DNA of 64,000 bases from Rhodoferax sp. (GCF_030646845.1 NZ_JAUSLE010000084.1:1-64000), one strand, 5' to 3'; shown: positions 37,208-46,894, counted from the first letter of the stretch. The notes: a model not told the origin generated them from the letters alone. Translations and numbers: made by a program.

Positions 37208-37841
37208 TCTTTTTCTTCAAAAAATCAACCAGTCGCCAGCTTAACAGTCCACCCAAAATCGCGGCATAGACGAAGACCTCGGTGAAGTTGTTCTTGCCTG
37301 CCCGCATCCACAAGAAATGCAGGACTGCAAGCCCGGCGACGACGTACACCAACTTGTGCAAGAGCTGCCAGCGTCTGGCGCCAAGCGCCTTGATCGCCTG
37401 ATTGAAAGACGTCAATGCCAGCGGTGTGAGCAAGACAAAGGCGGAGAAACCCACCAGAATGAAGGGACGTTTCACAATGTCCTTTGCAATGTCGGTCACC
37501 TCAAAACCCATGTCAAACCAGCTGTAGCTGAGCAGATGGAGCACGGCATAGAAATAGACAAACAGGCCCAGCATGCGACGAAATCGGGCCAGTGCCGGTG
37601 TGCCGGTGATCAATCGAAGCGGCGTTACCGCCAGCACCAGGCAAAGATAGCGCAAGGTCCAGTCGCCGGTGGACCGGCTCAAGGCTTCCGCCGGATTGGC
37701 ACCCAACTGGTTGGTGATGGCGGCCACCAGCAGCCAGCAAAACGGCATCAGCGACAGGCCAAATACGATCGGTTTGGCAAACTGGTGCAGCAGCAGTTTT
37801 TGCACCCGCGCCCTTGGCCATGGGGTGGCGAGCGCCACCAT
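37200..37841 (-). CDS. msrQ: Heme-binding membrane subunit MsrQ (YedZ)
   Basis: Integral membrane b-type cytochrome that passes electrons to MsrP for repair of oxidised periplasmic methionines. The 213-residue protein has about six membrane segments and heme-ligand histidines, seen in FYAVLHLLSYSWFD, WQLLHKLVYVVAGLAVLHF. The start overlaps the msrP stop as TGATG. Its C-terminal KKKRL and stop lie in the type I repeat. The pair msrP-msrQ is intact. Confidence 0.94.
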   Translation of the reverse strand: MVALATPWPRARVQKLLLHQFAKPIVFGLSLMPFCWLLVAAITNQLGANPAEALSRSTGDWTLRYLCLVLAVTPLRLITGTPALARFRRMLGLFVYFYAVLHLLSYSWFDMGFEVTDIAKDIVKRPFILVGFSAFVLLTPLALTSFNQAIKALGARRWQLLHKLVYVVAGLAVLHFLWMRAGKNNFTEVFVYAAILGGLLSWRLVDFLKKKRL

Positions 37842-38848
37842 CAGAAAAACTTCTTGAGATCCATCCCGGCGTAAAGCTGCCCGACCTGGGCCTCATAGCC
37901 GTTGAACATCAGCGTCTTGCGCTTCTTGGCAAACAAGCCATCTTCGCCGATACGCCGCTCCGTGGCCTGACTCCAGCGCGGGTGGTCCACCGCAGGATTG
38001 ACATTGGAGTAGAAGCCGTATTCATTGACTGCCGCTTTGTTCCAGGCCGTGGCGGGTTGCTTGTCGGTGAAGCGGATTTTCACCAGGCTTTTACCGCTCT
38101 TGAAGCCGTATTTCCATGGCACCACCAGCCGCACCGGCGCGCCGTTCTGGTTGGGCAATATCTCACCGTACATGCCGAAGCTCAGCAAGGTCAGCGGATG
38201 CATGGCCTCGTCCATGCGCAAGCCCTCCACATAGGGCCAGTCCAGTACTCTGGAACCGACAAAGGGCATGGTTTTTGGATCAGCCAGCGTCACAAACTCG
38301 ACGTACCTGGCGTTCCCCAACGGCTCCACTCTTTTTATCAGTTCGCTCAGTGAATAGCCTACCCACGGGATCACCATGGACCAGCCTTCAACGCAGCGCA
38401 GACGATAGATTCGCTCCTCCTGCGCACTCAGCTTGAGGAGATCTTCAAGGGTGTACTTGGCCGGCTTTTTGACGAGGCCTTCAATCTCTACCGTCCACGG
38501 TTTCGTCTTGAGGGTGTGGGCGTTCTGTGCAGGATCAGATTTGTCAGTGCCGAATTCGTAGAAGTTGTTATAGGTGCTGGCATCCTTGTAGTCAGTCACC
38601 TTCTCCATGGTGACTGCACCGGGCAGACTCGACTTGACACCCGACAATGCGGCCAGTTTGCCGGGCCGCGGGACCGACCCGGTGGTTTGTGCTTGGGCGT
38701 CACGCGACGCCCAAGACGCCAACGCCGCACCAGCGACACCGCCGGCCATGAGCCTGATGAGGTCGCGCCGCCCGGCATAGACCGCCTGCGTCGTGATTTC
38801 GCTAGCGACGGGATGGCAATAACCGTCCCGGCTTGTCTTGATCAACAT
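37841..38848 (-). CDS. msrP: Periplasmic methionine sulfoxide reductase catalytic subunit MsrP (YedY)
   Basis: Molybdopterin enzyme of the sulfite oxidase fold that reduces methionine sulfoxide in periplasmic proteins. A twin-arginine signal ([12 protein letters not shown]) begins at about residue 27. The molybdenum-ligating Cys is in [17 protein letters not shown]. The length of 335 residues and the C-terminal [20 protein letters not shown] fit the family. A short spacer separates it from ccsA (38849-38937), which shows no strong signal. Confidence 0.95.
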   Translation of the reverse strand: MLIKTSRDGYCHPVASEITTQAVYAGRRDLIRLMAGGVAGAALASWASRDAQAQTTGSVPRPGKLAALSGVKSSLPGAVTMEKVTDYKDASTYNNFYEFGTDKSDPAQNAHTLKTKPWTVEIEGLVKKPAKYTLEDLLKLSAQEERIYRLRCVEGWSMVIPWVGYSLSELIKRVEPLGNARYVEFVTLADPKTMPFVGSRVLDWPYVEGLRMDEAMHPLTLLSFGMYGEILPNQNGAPVRLVVPWKYGFKSGKSLVKIRFTDKQPATAWNKAAVNEYGFYSNVNPAVDHPRWSQATERRIGEDGLFAKKRKTLMFNGYEAQVGQLYAGMDLKKFF

Positions 38849-38937
38849 AAAGATGCCCTCGTTTCACTGGTAGTCGTGGAACGACGTCTGTTCTTACACA
38901 ATATGCCGCCAGTCCGCCCGCCCCCTATACCGTGGCC

Positions 38938-40275
38938 TTAAAGCGTGCCGTAGCTGTGCAAGCCGCTCAAGAACATGTTCACGCCAATGAACGCAAAAGT
39001 GGTGACAGCCAGACCACCCAAGGCCCACCAGGCCGCCACGGTGCCTCGCAGACCCTTCATCAACCGCATGTGCAGCCAGGCTGCATAGTTGAGCCAGACG
39101 ATGAGGGCCCAGGTCTCTTTCGGATCCCAGCTCCAGTAACCGCCCCAAGCCTCGGCAGCCCAGAGCGCCCCCAGCACCGTGGCAATGGTGAAGAACGCAA
39201 AGCCAACGGCGATGGACTTGTACATCACATCGTCAAGAATCTCAAAGGATGGCAGTCTGGACGCGATCTGGCGCCGCCCGAACAGGATGCCACCCACAAT
39301 CAGCGCGGAAATACCAAAGTACACGGCCCAGTAGTCGCTCATGCCACCGACGGCCGACTTGCGAAACACGATGGGCTCAAAACACAACACAATGCCAAGC
39401 AACCACAGCGGAGCCAGCTTGTACCAACGCGTCTCTGTCGCCTGCTGCTTGATCAGGTAGGCAAAGGCCACCATGGCCGCCAGCGCAAAAGTGCCGTATC
39501 CGATGAAATTGGCAGGCACGTGCAGCTTCATCCACCAGCTCTTGAGAGCGGGTACCAGTGGCTGAATTTCATGCGCTTCACGCACCAGCGTGTACCAGAG
39601 CAAAAACCCGACGGCAGCACTGACCACCAGCATGACAAAAGCGCCCAACGCCCGCGTTTTGTACTGCGCTTCAAAGTAAAGATAAAACGCCGCCGTCATC
39701 CAGCAGAACAGCACGAACACTTCATACAGGTTGCTCACCGGAATATGTCCGATGTCCGCGCCCAGCAAATAGCCCTCATACCAGCGGACCATGGTGCCGA
39801 TCAGTGCCATGCCCACCGCCACCCAGACCAGGCGCGATGCCACCAGCGTCAAGGCGTCGCCGCCCTGCCGTGGGGCGAACATGCCGATCCAGTAGAAGAC
39901 GGTGCTCATGAAGAACAGCATGCTCATCCACAGAATGGCCGACTGGCTGGACAGGAAGTACTTGAGCCAGAAAACGCTGTCCGCGTTCGCCAGACTGCCC
40001 TGGTACGACACGATGCCGAGCAGCGAAAACCCGGCCACGGCCAGCATCAACGTGCGCAGGGGCCGCCAGAACCAGCCCAGCATGATGGCGCTGGGCATGG
40101 CAGCCAGCAAAATGCCCTTCTCATAAACGTCCATCGCCGCGTTGTAGCGCGAAAACGCGAACAAGCCGCCGGCCAGCACAATGGCCGCAAACAACCAGTC
40201 AAACCAGTTGCGTTTGGCGAAATAACCTTCGTTCAAGGTCAATGTAGTACCAACAGTCGTTGAAGCCGTATTCAT
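38938..40275 (-). CDS. ccsA: System II cytochrome c maturation protein CcsA (CcsB)
   Basis: Multi-pass heme-handling protein that works with ResB to attach heme to apocytochromes c in the periplasm. The tryptophan-rich WWD-type motif WGGYWSWDPKETWALIVW is near the C-terminus, with conserved histidines in HVPANFIGY and WLHMRLM. From the ATG at 40275 it is 445 residues. A longer frame starts at 40296 inside resB but the ATG at 40275, just past the resB stop, is preferred. Confidence 0.94.
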   Translation of the reverse strand: MNTASTTVGTTLTLNEGYFAKRNWFDWLFAAIVLAGGLFAFSRYNAAMDVYEKGILLAAMPSAIMLGWFWRPLRTLMLAVAGFSLLGIVSYQGSLANADSVFWLKYFLSSQSAILWMSMLFFMSTVFYWIGMFAPRQGGDALTLVASRLVWVAVGMALIGTMVRWYEGYLLGADIGHIPVSNLYEVFVLFCWMTAAFYLYFEAQYKTRALGAFVMLVVSAAVGFLLWYTLVREAHEIQPLVPALKSWWMKLHVPANFIGYGTFALAAMVAFAYLIKQQATETRWYKLAPLWLLGIVLCFEPIVFRKSAVGGMSDYWAVYFGISALIVGGILFGRRQIASRLPSFEILDDVMYKSIAVGFAFFTIATVLGALWAAEAWGGYWSWDPKETWALIVWLNYAAWLHMRLMKGLRGTVAAWWALGGLAVTTFAFIGVNMFLSGLHSYGTL

Positions 40276-40276
40276 G

Positions 40277-42406
40277 TCATTCTTCCTTGATCCCAATCAG
40301 CCGGGATTTAAGCCTCTCAAATTCGCGATCACCATCCATGGTTTTGCGGTTAGTTGACAAGGCCATCGTGGCAGTGGCCCGCCCGTCCACCGTTCCATCA
40401 ATGGGCGCCAGCCATACCCACAGCCGCCGCTCGCGAATGTAAAGCATCGCAAATACCCCCAGAATAAGCAGGGCACAACCCAGATAGACAATATTCTTCC
40501 CAGGGGCACGGGCGACCTGGAAAACGCTGGCCTGTACGTGGGTAAAGTCGGCCAGCTGCAATACCATGGGGGCTGGGTAAACCTGCGCGTCGCTGAGTGC
40601 CAGCACCGCCTGGGTCATGAACCCTTGCGTTTTTTCATTGGCCTCAAAGGGTTGCAGGCCTACACGCTCACGCGTGAGCTGGGCCAGTTCATACAGGGCA
40701 CCATTCAGAATACGGATGAGCACCTCGCCTGCCCGCGCTCTCTCGCCCTCAGGCACGTTGGTTTCCATGAAGTCCGCAATGGCCTGCAAACCGCCCACGG
40801 CTTTGCCGTCCACGCCCGCCTCAGCACCGGCAAACAGGGCCAGCGCACGCGACGCCGACGCCGCCAGAGGCTTGTTTAAATCCGGGCGACTTGGGTCCAC
40901 CGCTCGTGCAACATAGCGCTGAACTGCCAGATCGCGCACCACGGGGTCCGACAACGCCGCACGCAGCCTGAAGAACTCCTCGGGAGTTCCCTTGTCATCG
41001 GCCGGAACGCGCAGATAGCGGAAAGGCTCAGCCGGTGAATCGCGCAGCCCCATCAAAAACACCGGAGCACCATCGCCCATGTCGACCGGCAGCATGTAGT
41101 TGTGGTATTCACGCGCCTGGCCGGCAGCGTCGCGCAGCTTGTACGAAATACTGGGTCCCACATTTCGCAACTCTTTTTTGGCACCTGCCTTATTGGCAGC
41201 ACCAAGCCGGGAATTGATCGACTCGCGCAGATCGACCTTGCGAACATCCACGCCTGCCACGCCATTGCCCGCAAAATTCTCGACGTTGATGACACGCAAG
41301 CCGGTGTACTCGATCGTCAGCTTGTCGTTGCCATTGGTGAGCTGGGATGAACCACCGATAACCCCCTCAACTTCAAACGGTTTCGTAGCCGCGTTCATGG
41401 GCAAGGCTTTGAGCTTGACGGTGGAACCACCATCATCAAAGCTGGACTGGTAGATTTCCACACCCTTGTAACTCGCCGGATGATTGACCTCGACCCGTGC
41501 CGGGATCTGTTCCCCGGTCTGAATATCGTGAATGATGATGTCGCTGGCAAACAGCTTGGGCATGCCCGTCGAGTAGTACTCCACAAAGAATTTCTTCAGT
41601 TCCACTGCAAATGGCAACTCCTGCAGCAGAATGCCGTCCGATTGACTCAGAATCGCCGTGCTGGACCTCGTGCCTTCGGTCACCAACAAATTGCCGCGGA
41701 ATGTCGGATTGCGGTCGCTCAGACGGTGCTCCGGTTTCACATCGGCAATCATGCCGCCGCCGCTGTACACGGTTTTCCCGTTGAACCACATTTGCGCACG
41801 AACGACCAGATCGCCATCCAGCAAGCCGCCCAGGCACACCAGGACAATGGCGCTGTGAGCCGCGATATAGCCAATCTTGTTGGCAGCGCCTGCCTTCGCG
41901 GCAACCATCCAGCCACGGGCGCCGGGCGCGTCGCGCTGTTGCAGTTTGACCTTCCAGCCCCCGGTGACCAGCATCTGGCCAATGCGTTTGGCCGCGACCT
42001 CAGGCGTCTCATTCAGCTCGGCCTGGGCCCGATGGCCGAACGCCTTCAGGCTTTGCTCACGGATGTTCTCTTTGTAGGTTCTCAGATCCGTGAGGATTTT
42101 GGGCGTGTTGCGCGCGATGCACAGCGAGGTGCTGGTCACCAGAAAAGCGAGTATCAGCAAGAACCACCATGCGCTGTAGACCGAATACAGGCTGACGGCA
42201 GCAAACACCTCAGCCCAGAACGGCCCGAACTGATTGACATAGTTCGTGCTGGGTTCGTGCTGCTTGAGCACCGTGCCAATGACTGAGGCAATACAGATGA
42301 CTGTCAACAAGGAGATCGAGAAGCGCATCGACGACAGCAATTCGACAGCAGCGCGTAGCGGTCGCGAACCGGATTTGAGTTCTAGGCCTTGGGTGGAGAC
42401 TGTCAT
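40277..42406 (-). CDS. resB: Cytochrome c maturation protein ResB (Ccs1)
   Basis: Partner of CcsA in System II, 709 residues. Four membrane segments: three near the N-terminus and one near the C-terminus (NIVYLGCALLILGVFAMLYI). A large periplasmic loop lies between. Motifs include SMRFSISLLTVICIASVIGT and the GLQPFEANEKTQGFMTQ region of the loop. It immediately precedes ccsA. The gene lies downstream of a cytochrome c4 gene that is a likely client. Confidence 0.93.
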   Translation of the reverse strand: MTVSTQGLELKSGSRPLRAAVELLSSMRFSISLLTVICIASVIGTVLKQHEPSTNYVNQFGPFWAEVFAAVSLYSVYSAWWFLLILAFLVTSTSLCIARNTPKILTDLRTYKENIREQSLKAFGHRAQAELNETPEVAAKRIGQMLVTGGWKVKLQQRDAPGARGWMVAAKAGAANKIGYIAAHSAIVLVCLGGLLDGDLVVRAQMWFNGKTVYSGGGMIADVKPEHRLSDRNPTFRGNLLVTEGTRSSTAILSQSDGILLQELPFAVELKKFFVEYYSTGMPKLFASDIIIHDIQTGEQIPARVEVNHPASYKGVEIYQSSFDDGGSTVKLKALPMNAATKPFEVEGVIGGSSQLTNGNDKLTIEYTGLRVINVENFAGNGVAGVDVRKVDLRESINSRLGAANKAGAKKELRNVGPSISYKLRDAAGQAREYHNYMLPVDMGDGAPVFLMGLRDSPAEPFRYLRVPADDKGTPEEFFRLRAALSDPVVRDLAVQRYVARAVDPSRPDLNKPLAASASRALALFAGAEAGVDGKAVGGLQAIADFMETNVPEGERARAGEVLIRILNGALYELAQLTRERVGLQPFEANEKTQGFMTQAVLALSDAQVYPAPMVLQLADFTHVQASVFQVARAPGKNIVYLGCALLILGVFAMLYIRERRLWVWLAPIDGTVDGRATATMALSTNRKTMDGDREFERLKSRLIGIKEE

Positions 42407-42437
42407 TGGAAGAATTGTCGCGGCATTGTCGTATTTT

Positions 42438-42477
42438 CAAAAAGAAAGGGCAGGCCCACATCAAAATGGACCTGCCC
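42438..42477 (-). terminator. Rho-independent terminator of the cytochrome c4 gene
   Basis: On the minus strand an 11-base-pair stem (GGGCAGGTCCA against TGGGCCTGCCC, one G-T pair; 42467-42477 with 42448-42458) encloses an 8-base loop. It is followed by TTTCTTTTTG. It sits between the cytochrome gene end (42553) and the resB start (42406), so it separates the two transcripts or attenuates read-through. Confidence 0.85.
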
Positions 42478-42552
42478 CCGTTTGGGTTTGTTGCCCGCGT
42501 TTAGTTCAATCAAAAAAACCGAACGCGGGTAACCAGCAACCCTGGCCTGCGG

Positions 42553-43218
42553 CTAGCGCAGACCGGCAATGTAGTCAGAGACGGCCTTGATTTCGCGATC
42601 GTTCATTTTGGCGGCCACTTGCGTCATCTGCAGGCTGTTCTTGCGCACGCCGTCACGGAAACCGGTCAACTGGGCCGCCGTGTAATCAGCATGCTGGCCA
42701 CCCAGGCGGGGGTACTGCGCAGGAATCCCGGCGCCATTGGGACTGTGGCAACCCGCGCAGGCGGCAACCTGACGATCTGCAATGCCACCACGGTAGATGC
42801 GCTCACCCAGAGTGACCAGCTCCTTCTCCTTGGCAAAGCCCGGTTTGGCATTCTTCGAGCTCACCCAGTAGGCGATGTTCTTCATGTCAGCATCGCTCAG
42901 TGTCGCGGCAAAGCCGGACATGATGGCGTTGGAGCGCTTGCCCGATTTGAATTCCTGCAGCTGCTTCACCAGGTACTCCGGGTGTTGCTGTGCCAGTTTG
43001 GGGTTGACCGGAATGCCCGAGTTGCCATCTGCCGCATGACAGGCAGCGCACACGGCGGCATAGCTGGCGTCGCCTTTGACCAGATCAGGCTTGACCGGTT
43101 TCGCGGGTTCAGCTTTGGCCTCCGCCTGGGGCGCAGCAGGCTTGGCCTCTTGTGCAAAGGTGGAAAAAGCGGGAGCTGCCAATAAGGCAGCAAACAAAAG
43201 GGAGGCAAGCAACTTCAT
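42553..43218 (-). CDS. Di-heme cytochrome c4 family protein
   Basis: Periplasmic electron carrier with two c-type hemes, 221 residues. A signal peptide (LLFAALLAAPAFSTFAQ) leads to an Ala/Pro/Lys-rich linker. Heme motifs CAACH (57-61) and CAGCH (154-158) mark the two domains, with Met ligands expected near AIMSGFAA and LQMTQVAAKM. The adjacent System II maturation genes would attach its hemes. Probably an electron donor to a terminal oxidase, inferred from the family. Confidence 0.92.
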   Translation of the reverse strand: MKLLASLLFAALLAAPAFSTFAQEAKPAAPQAEAKAEPAKPVKPDLVKGDASYAAVCAACHAADGNSGIPVNPKLAQQHPEYLVKQLQEFKSGKRSNAIMSGFAATLSDADMKNIAYWVSSKNAKPGFAKEKELVTLGERIYRGGIADRQVAACAGCHSPNGAGIPAQYPRLGGQHADYTAAQLTGFRDGVRKNSLQMTQVAAKMNDREIKAVSDYIAGLR

Positions 43219-43290
43219 ATTGAACGTCGTGTCAGGTGACCAAAACAGCGTGATTCTACAATGCTGCTTCGGGTTTCCCCGCTTTAATCA

Positions 43291-43998
43291 ATGACTACCA
43301 ACTCAAACCCACCGGCTTCGGCCCCCCAGGCACCTCCTTCGGATGTCGCCGCCAAGGCTGCGGCCAATGTTGCGTTGGGCTGGCTTCACACCGCCAAATT
43401 CCTCACGACGGCGCCCCAGCTGCATTTCCTGCCGGCTCTTGATGTGCCCGAGATTGCCTTTGTGGGCCGCTCCAACGCGGGCAAATCGACCTGTATCAAC
43501 ACACTGACGCAGCAAAAGCAGCTGGCCTTTGCCTCCAAAAAACCGGGGCGCACCCAGCACATCAACCTGTTCTCGCTGGGCAAGCAGGGTGTGACCGATG
43601 CCGTCCTGACTGACTTGCCGGGCTATGGTTACGCCGCAGTACCCAAATCGGACAAGATTCGCTGGCAGCAAGTGATGGCCAATTACCTGGTCACGCGTGA
43701 AAACCTGAAGGCCATTGTGCTGATGTGCGATCCGCGCCACGGGCTGACGGAACTGGACGAAATCCTCCTGGACATCATCCGTCCGCGGGTTGAAGAGGGG
43801 CTCAAGTTTCTGGTCATTCTCACCAAGGCCGACAAACTGACTCGCGTCGAGCAAGCCAAAGCTCTGTCCATCATGAAGCTGCAGGCTGGTGGCGGTGAAG
43901 TGCGGCTGTTTTCCGCCACCAAACGCCAGGGAATTGACGAGGTCGCCACGTTGCTGTGGCAGTGGGCGCACCCCACTGTGGACCAGGCCGACACCTGA
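43291..43998 (+). CDS. engB: Ribosome biogenesis GTPase YihA/EngB
   Basis: Essential GTPase involved in 50S subunit assembly, 235 residues. The G1 motif is GRSNAGKSTCINTLT, G3 is DLPGYGYAAV and G4 is TKADKL. The first 30 residues are Ala/Pro-rich and poorly conserved, typical of betaproteobacterial members. Divergent from the cytochrome c4 gene. No ribosome binding site was scored. Confidence 0.96.
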   Translation: MTTNSNPPASAPQAPPSDVAAKAAANVALGWLHTAKFLTTAPQLHFLPALDVPEIAFVGRSNAGKSTCINTLTQQKQLAFASKKPGRTQHINLFSLGKQGVTDAVLTDLPGYGYAAVPKSDKIRWQQVMANYLVTRENLKAIVLMCDPRHGLTELDEILLDIIRPRVEEGLKFLVILTKADKLTRVEQAKALSIMKLQAGGGEVRLFSATKRQGIDEVATLLWQWAHPTVDQADT

Positions 43999-44108
43999 GC
44001 AGACCGACAGGCGAACGCGTCATTCGTCGCGGTCCCAAATGCGACTGCACAAGGCCGTCTGGTGTCGTAATCTCACACCCGTTTTGACTTTGACGGGCTG
44101 ACTTCACC

Positions 44109-45023
44109 ATGATCGAGACTTATGCCCAGCCATTGCCGCATGGCATCACCCTGAGTTGCCGGGCGGCCGGCGATCGGGGGCGTCCGGTTCTCATGTTCCT
44201 GCATGGCTTCCCTGAAGCGGCTTTTGTGTGGGACTTCCTGCTGGCGTATTTTTCTCGCGCCGAAAACGGCGGCTACCGCTGCGTGGCGCCCAATCTGCGG
44301 GGCTTCGAGCATTCCAGCGCGCCAACCGACGTCAGCGCCTACCGGCCCAAATACCTGGTGCAGGACATCGCTGCCCTGATTGCGATCGAAACGCAAAACC
44401 AGGGCGGCCAACTGGCCTGCCTGGTAGCGCACGACTGGGGCGGCGCCGTGGCGTGGAATCTCGCCAACCAGTTGCCGCATCTGGCAAAGCGCCTGGCCAT
44501 CATCAATTCACCCCATCCCGGCACGTTTTTGCGCGAACTCAAAGATAACCCGGCGCAGCAGGCGGCCAGCGCCTACATGAACTTCCTCATTCGCCCGGAT
44601 GCGGAAAAATTGCTGACGCAGGACGACTACCGCCGACTCTGGGAGTTCCTGACCAATACTTTTGGCTCTCACCCCGCCACCTGGCTCACAGAACAGGTCA
44701 AGGCCCAGTACCGCGAGGTCTGGAATGCGGGATTGACCGGCGGCTGCAACCTGTATCGGGCGTCACCGCTGCGACCGCCGCGAGCACAGGACCCTGCCGC
44801 TGCCGCGGTTGATCTGCCGCACGCTATGTTGACGGTAACGCAGCCCACGCTGGTGATCTGGGCCCTGGACGATATCGCGCTGCCGCCAGCGCTGATTGAG
44901 GGACTCGATGCGTATGTTGAGTGCCTGACAGTTCAGACGATACCCGACGCCACCCACTGGGTCGTACATGAAAAGCCGCAACTGGTGGCGCAATCCCTGC
45001 TGCAGTTTTTGCTATTAAATTAA
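44109..45023 (+). CDS. Alpha/beta hydrolase, epoxide hydrolase/dehalogenase type
   Basis: A 304-residue alpha/beta hydrolase. The oxyanion HGFPEAAFVWDFLL, nucleophile Asp in VAHDWGGAVAWNL, acid in WALDDIALP and base His in PDATHWVVHEKP are all consistent with epoxide hydrolase or haloalkane dehalogenase families. Substrate not predictable. The C-terminal FLLLN and the stop codon are inside a type I repeat (45006-45059); the true ancestral C-terminus may have ended a few residues earlier. Confidence 0.88.
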   Translation: MIETYAQPLPHGITLSCRAAGDRGRPVLMFLHGFPEAAFVWDFLLAYFSRAENGGYRCVAPNLRGFEHSSAPTDVSAYRPKYLVQDIAALIAIETQNQGGQLACLVAHDWGGAVAWNLANQLPHLAKRLAIINSPHPGTFLRELKDNPAQQAASAYMNFLIRPDAEKLLTQDDYRRLWEFLTNTFGSHPATWLTEQVKAQYREVWNAGLTGGCNLYRASPLRPPRAQDPAAAAVDLPHAMLTVTQPTLVIWALDDIALPPALIEGLDAYVECLTVQTIPDATHWVVHEKPQLVAQSLLQFLLLN

Positions 45024-45059
45024 TAGCTATTAGCGCTTATTCCATGAGGGCTAGAGCCC
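45006..45059 (+). repeat. Type I interspersed repeat, copy F (hydrolase 3' end)
   Basis: The best copy: tttttgctattaaattaatagct, then gcgcttattccatgagggctagagccc. The core gctattaa-a-ttaatagc (45011-45027) is a perfect 8-base inverted repeat. It supplies the last codons (LLLN) and the TAA stop of the upstream gene, as copy E does for lysA. Confidence 0.85.
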
Positions 45060-45075
45060 GAAATATCTAATATTT

Positions 45076-45942
45076 TCAGTACACCGATGGCACGCCCGGT
45101 GGGCGATCCTTGAAACGCTTGTGGACCCAGAAGTACTGGTCAGGCATGGTGTCTATGTAAGACTGCAAGCGCTGGTTCATGAGCGCCGTGTCCGCGACCA
45201 CATCATCGGTCGGGAACCCCTGCCATGACGGCATGATTTGAACCTCGTAACCTTGGCGCGTCATGCGCGTCACCACCGGCACCACCTTTGCGCGACCCAG
45301 TCTGGCAAAGCGCGACAGGGACGGCACCGTGGCCGCCGAAACGCCATAAAACGGCACAAAGACGGACTCCTCCAGGCCAAAGTTCATATCGGGCAACAGA
45401 TACAAGGGATCACCCGCGCGCAGCGTGGCCACAACGGTTTTGACGCCGTCAACGCGACCAAAAAGCCGGGCAGAGCCAAACCGCTGGCGACCTTCCAGAA
45501 TCCAGCCGTCGATGACCTTGTTGGCCTGGTTCGTGTAGATCGTGGTGAATTGCCGCGGCAGCTGCTGGGTCAGGGCCGTCCAGCCCGCGTCCAGCCCCAC
45601 GAAATGCGGCGAAAAAATCACCGTTGGCTCGTCGCCCTGCAATTCGCTCACGGCTCCGGTCAGTGTCAAACGCTGCCGAACCACAGTTGGAGAGCCGTGC
45701 CAGAGCCAGCCGCGATCCAGCCAGGCCTGGGCGAAATGAACGAAAGTGCCGATCGCCATCGCCCGAATTTGTTGCACGGACCGGTCCGGAAAACACAAAC
45801 GCAGGTTGGTCAGGGCCACGCGGCGGCGGGGCACAACCAGCCCGTAGAGCACCCAACCCAACAAACAGCCCAGCGCACGCAGCCATGACAGGGGCATGCG
45901 CCCCAGCAGATGCATCACCAATATGCCAAGCTGGCTCAACAT
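45076..45942 (-). CDS. Lipid A acyltransferase, LpxL/HtrB-like (copy 1)
   Basis: Membrane-anchored lysophospholipid acyltransferase-like protein that would add a secondary acyl chain to lipid A. The HX4D motif is in FSPHFVGLDAGW. From the ATG at 45942 (MLSQLGILVMHLLGRMP) it is 288 residues; a longer frame would extend into the next gene. It lies 16 bases downstream of a second, related acyltransferase gene, so the two likely share a transcript. Confidence 0.9.
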   Translation of the reverse strand: MLSQLGILVMHLLGRMPLSWLRALGCLLGWVLYGLVVPRRRVALTNLRLCFPDRSVQQIRAMAIGTFVHFAQAWLDRGWLWHGSPTVVRQRLTLTGAVSELQGDEPTVIFSPHFVGLDAGWTALTQQLPRQFTTIYTNQANKVIDGWILEGRQRFGSARLFGRVDGVKTVVATLRAGDPLYLLPDMNFGLEESVFVPFYGVSAATVPSLSRFARLGRAKVVPVVTRMTRQGYEVQIMPSWQGFPTDDVVADTALMNQRLQSYIDTMPDQYFWVHKRFKDRPPGVPSVY

Positions 45943-45958
45943 AATGCGCAACCCGTGG

Positions 45959-46789
45959 TCATGGTTCCTGCCTCGGCTGTTTGTAGCGCGCATAGCCCCA
46001 CAGGTACTGCTGCGGACAGTGACGAATCAGATCTTCCATCGCCCGGTTGATGACCCCCGCCGCCTGTGCCCCGTCCGCTGGCAAGGCCTCCATCAAGGGC
46101 TGCACGTGCACCCGATAGCCGCGCCCCCAAGACAAACGTTCGCCCCAAGTCAGCAACACCGTGGCGCCGGTCTGCTGCGCCAATCGCGCCGACAGCGTCA
46201 TGGTGTAGGCCGCCCGGCCAAAAAACGGCACCCACAGCCCCATACCCAGCGGCGGCACCTGGTCCGGCAACAGGGCCACGGATTGGCCCTGTTTCAAAGC
46301 TTTGATCATCTGCTTGACGCCCGCCAACGTGGTTGGGGCCGTGTGCAAGCCGGGACGAGCCCGGGCAGTCGCAACCAACGCCCGCAGCCACGCCTTCCGC
46401 GGCGGGCGAAACAGCACGGTAAGAGGGTATTTCGCCTGGCCGTAGCGTCGGGCATAGGCCTGAGCCGCGATCTCAAAACAGCCCAGGTGGGGCGTCAGGA
46501 ACACCACGCCACGTTCCAGGGCCAACGCCGCCTCGACGTGGTGAGCGCCATCCCACAGCACCCGCACCGGCCGCCCCATCCACAGGCGCGGCAACTCGGC
46601 CACCAGTTTGCCGCCCTCGCCGACGGCACCCAGCCACTGCCGCCAATGGATGCCAGCCTGTCGCACGTTCGCCAAAAAACGCCGGCGATACACCCCGGAG
46701 ACGGCGAACACCAGCCAGCCCAAGCCCCAGCCCACCCCGTGTGCCAACCACAACGGCAATACGGACAAAATTCTGAAAAGGGAGATCAT
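45959..46789 (-). CDS. Lipid A acyltransferase, LpxL/HtrB-like (copy 2)
   Basis: Second family member, 276 residues from the ATG at 46789 (MISLFRILSVLPLWLAHGVG). The catalytic motif reads TPHLGCFEIAAQ, an HX4E rather than HX4D, so the acidic residue is conserved in charge only. DQVPPLGMGLWVPFFG and the C-terminal CPQQYLWGYARYK are typical. The frame stays open far upstream antisense to metK, but that part is not coding. Divergent from metK. Confidence 0.9.
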   Translation of the reverse strand: MISLFRILSVLPLWLAHGVGWGLGWLVFAVSGVYRRRFLANVRQAGIHWRQWLGAVGEGGKLVAELPRLWMGRPVRVLWDGAHHVEAALALERGVVFLTPHLGCFEIAAQAYARRYGQAKYPLTVLFRPPRKAWLRALVATARARPGLHTAPTTLAGVKQMIKALKQGQSVALLPDQVPPLGMGLWVPFFGRAAYTMTLSARLAQQTGATVLLTWGERLSWGRGYRVHVQPLMEALPADGAQAAGVINRAMEDLIRHCPQQYLWGYARYKQPRQEP

Positions 46790-46878
46790 CGGTGGGATAA
46801 AATGCGCGGGTCGCTGAGTTACGGAACTACTTGCAGGGCGACACACATGGAGCGGCTCCCGCGAGCCGCCATTGTGCC

Positions 46879-46894
46879 TTGTCAAATTTGACAA
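46879..46894. promoter_or_regulatory. Perfect 16-base palindrome upstream of metK
   Basis: TTGTCAAATTTGACAA is perfectly self-complementary. It lies 85 bases before the metK ATG, between metK and the divergent acyltransferase genes. It could be an operator for either side. I do not recognise the regulator. Confidence 0.5.

Noticed and set aside
38932..40263. A 443-codon plus-strand frame antisense to ccsA
   Set aside because: Rich in His, Gln and Arg, a typical antisense of a hydrophobic membrane protein gene; no family features.
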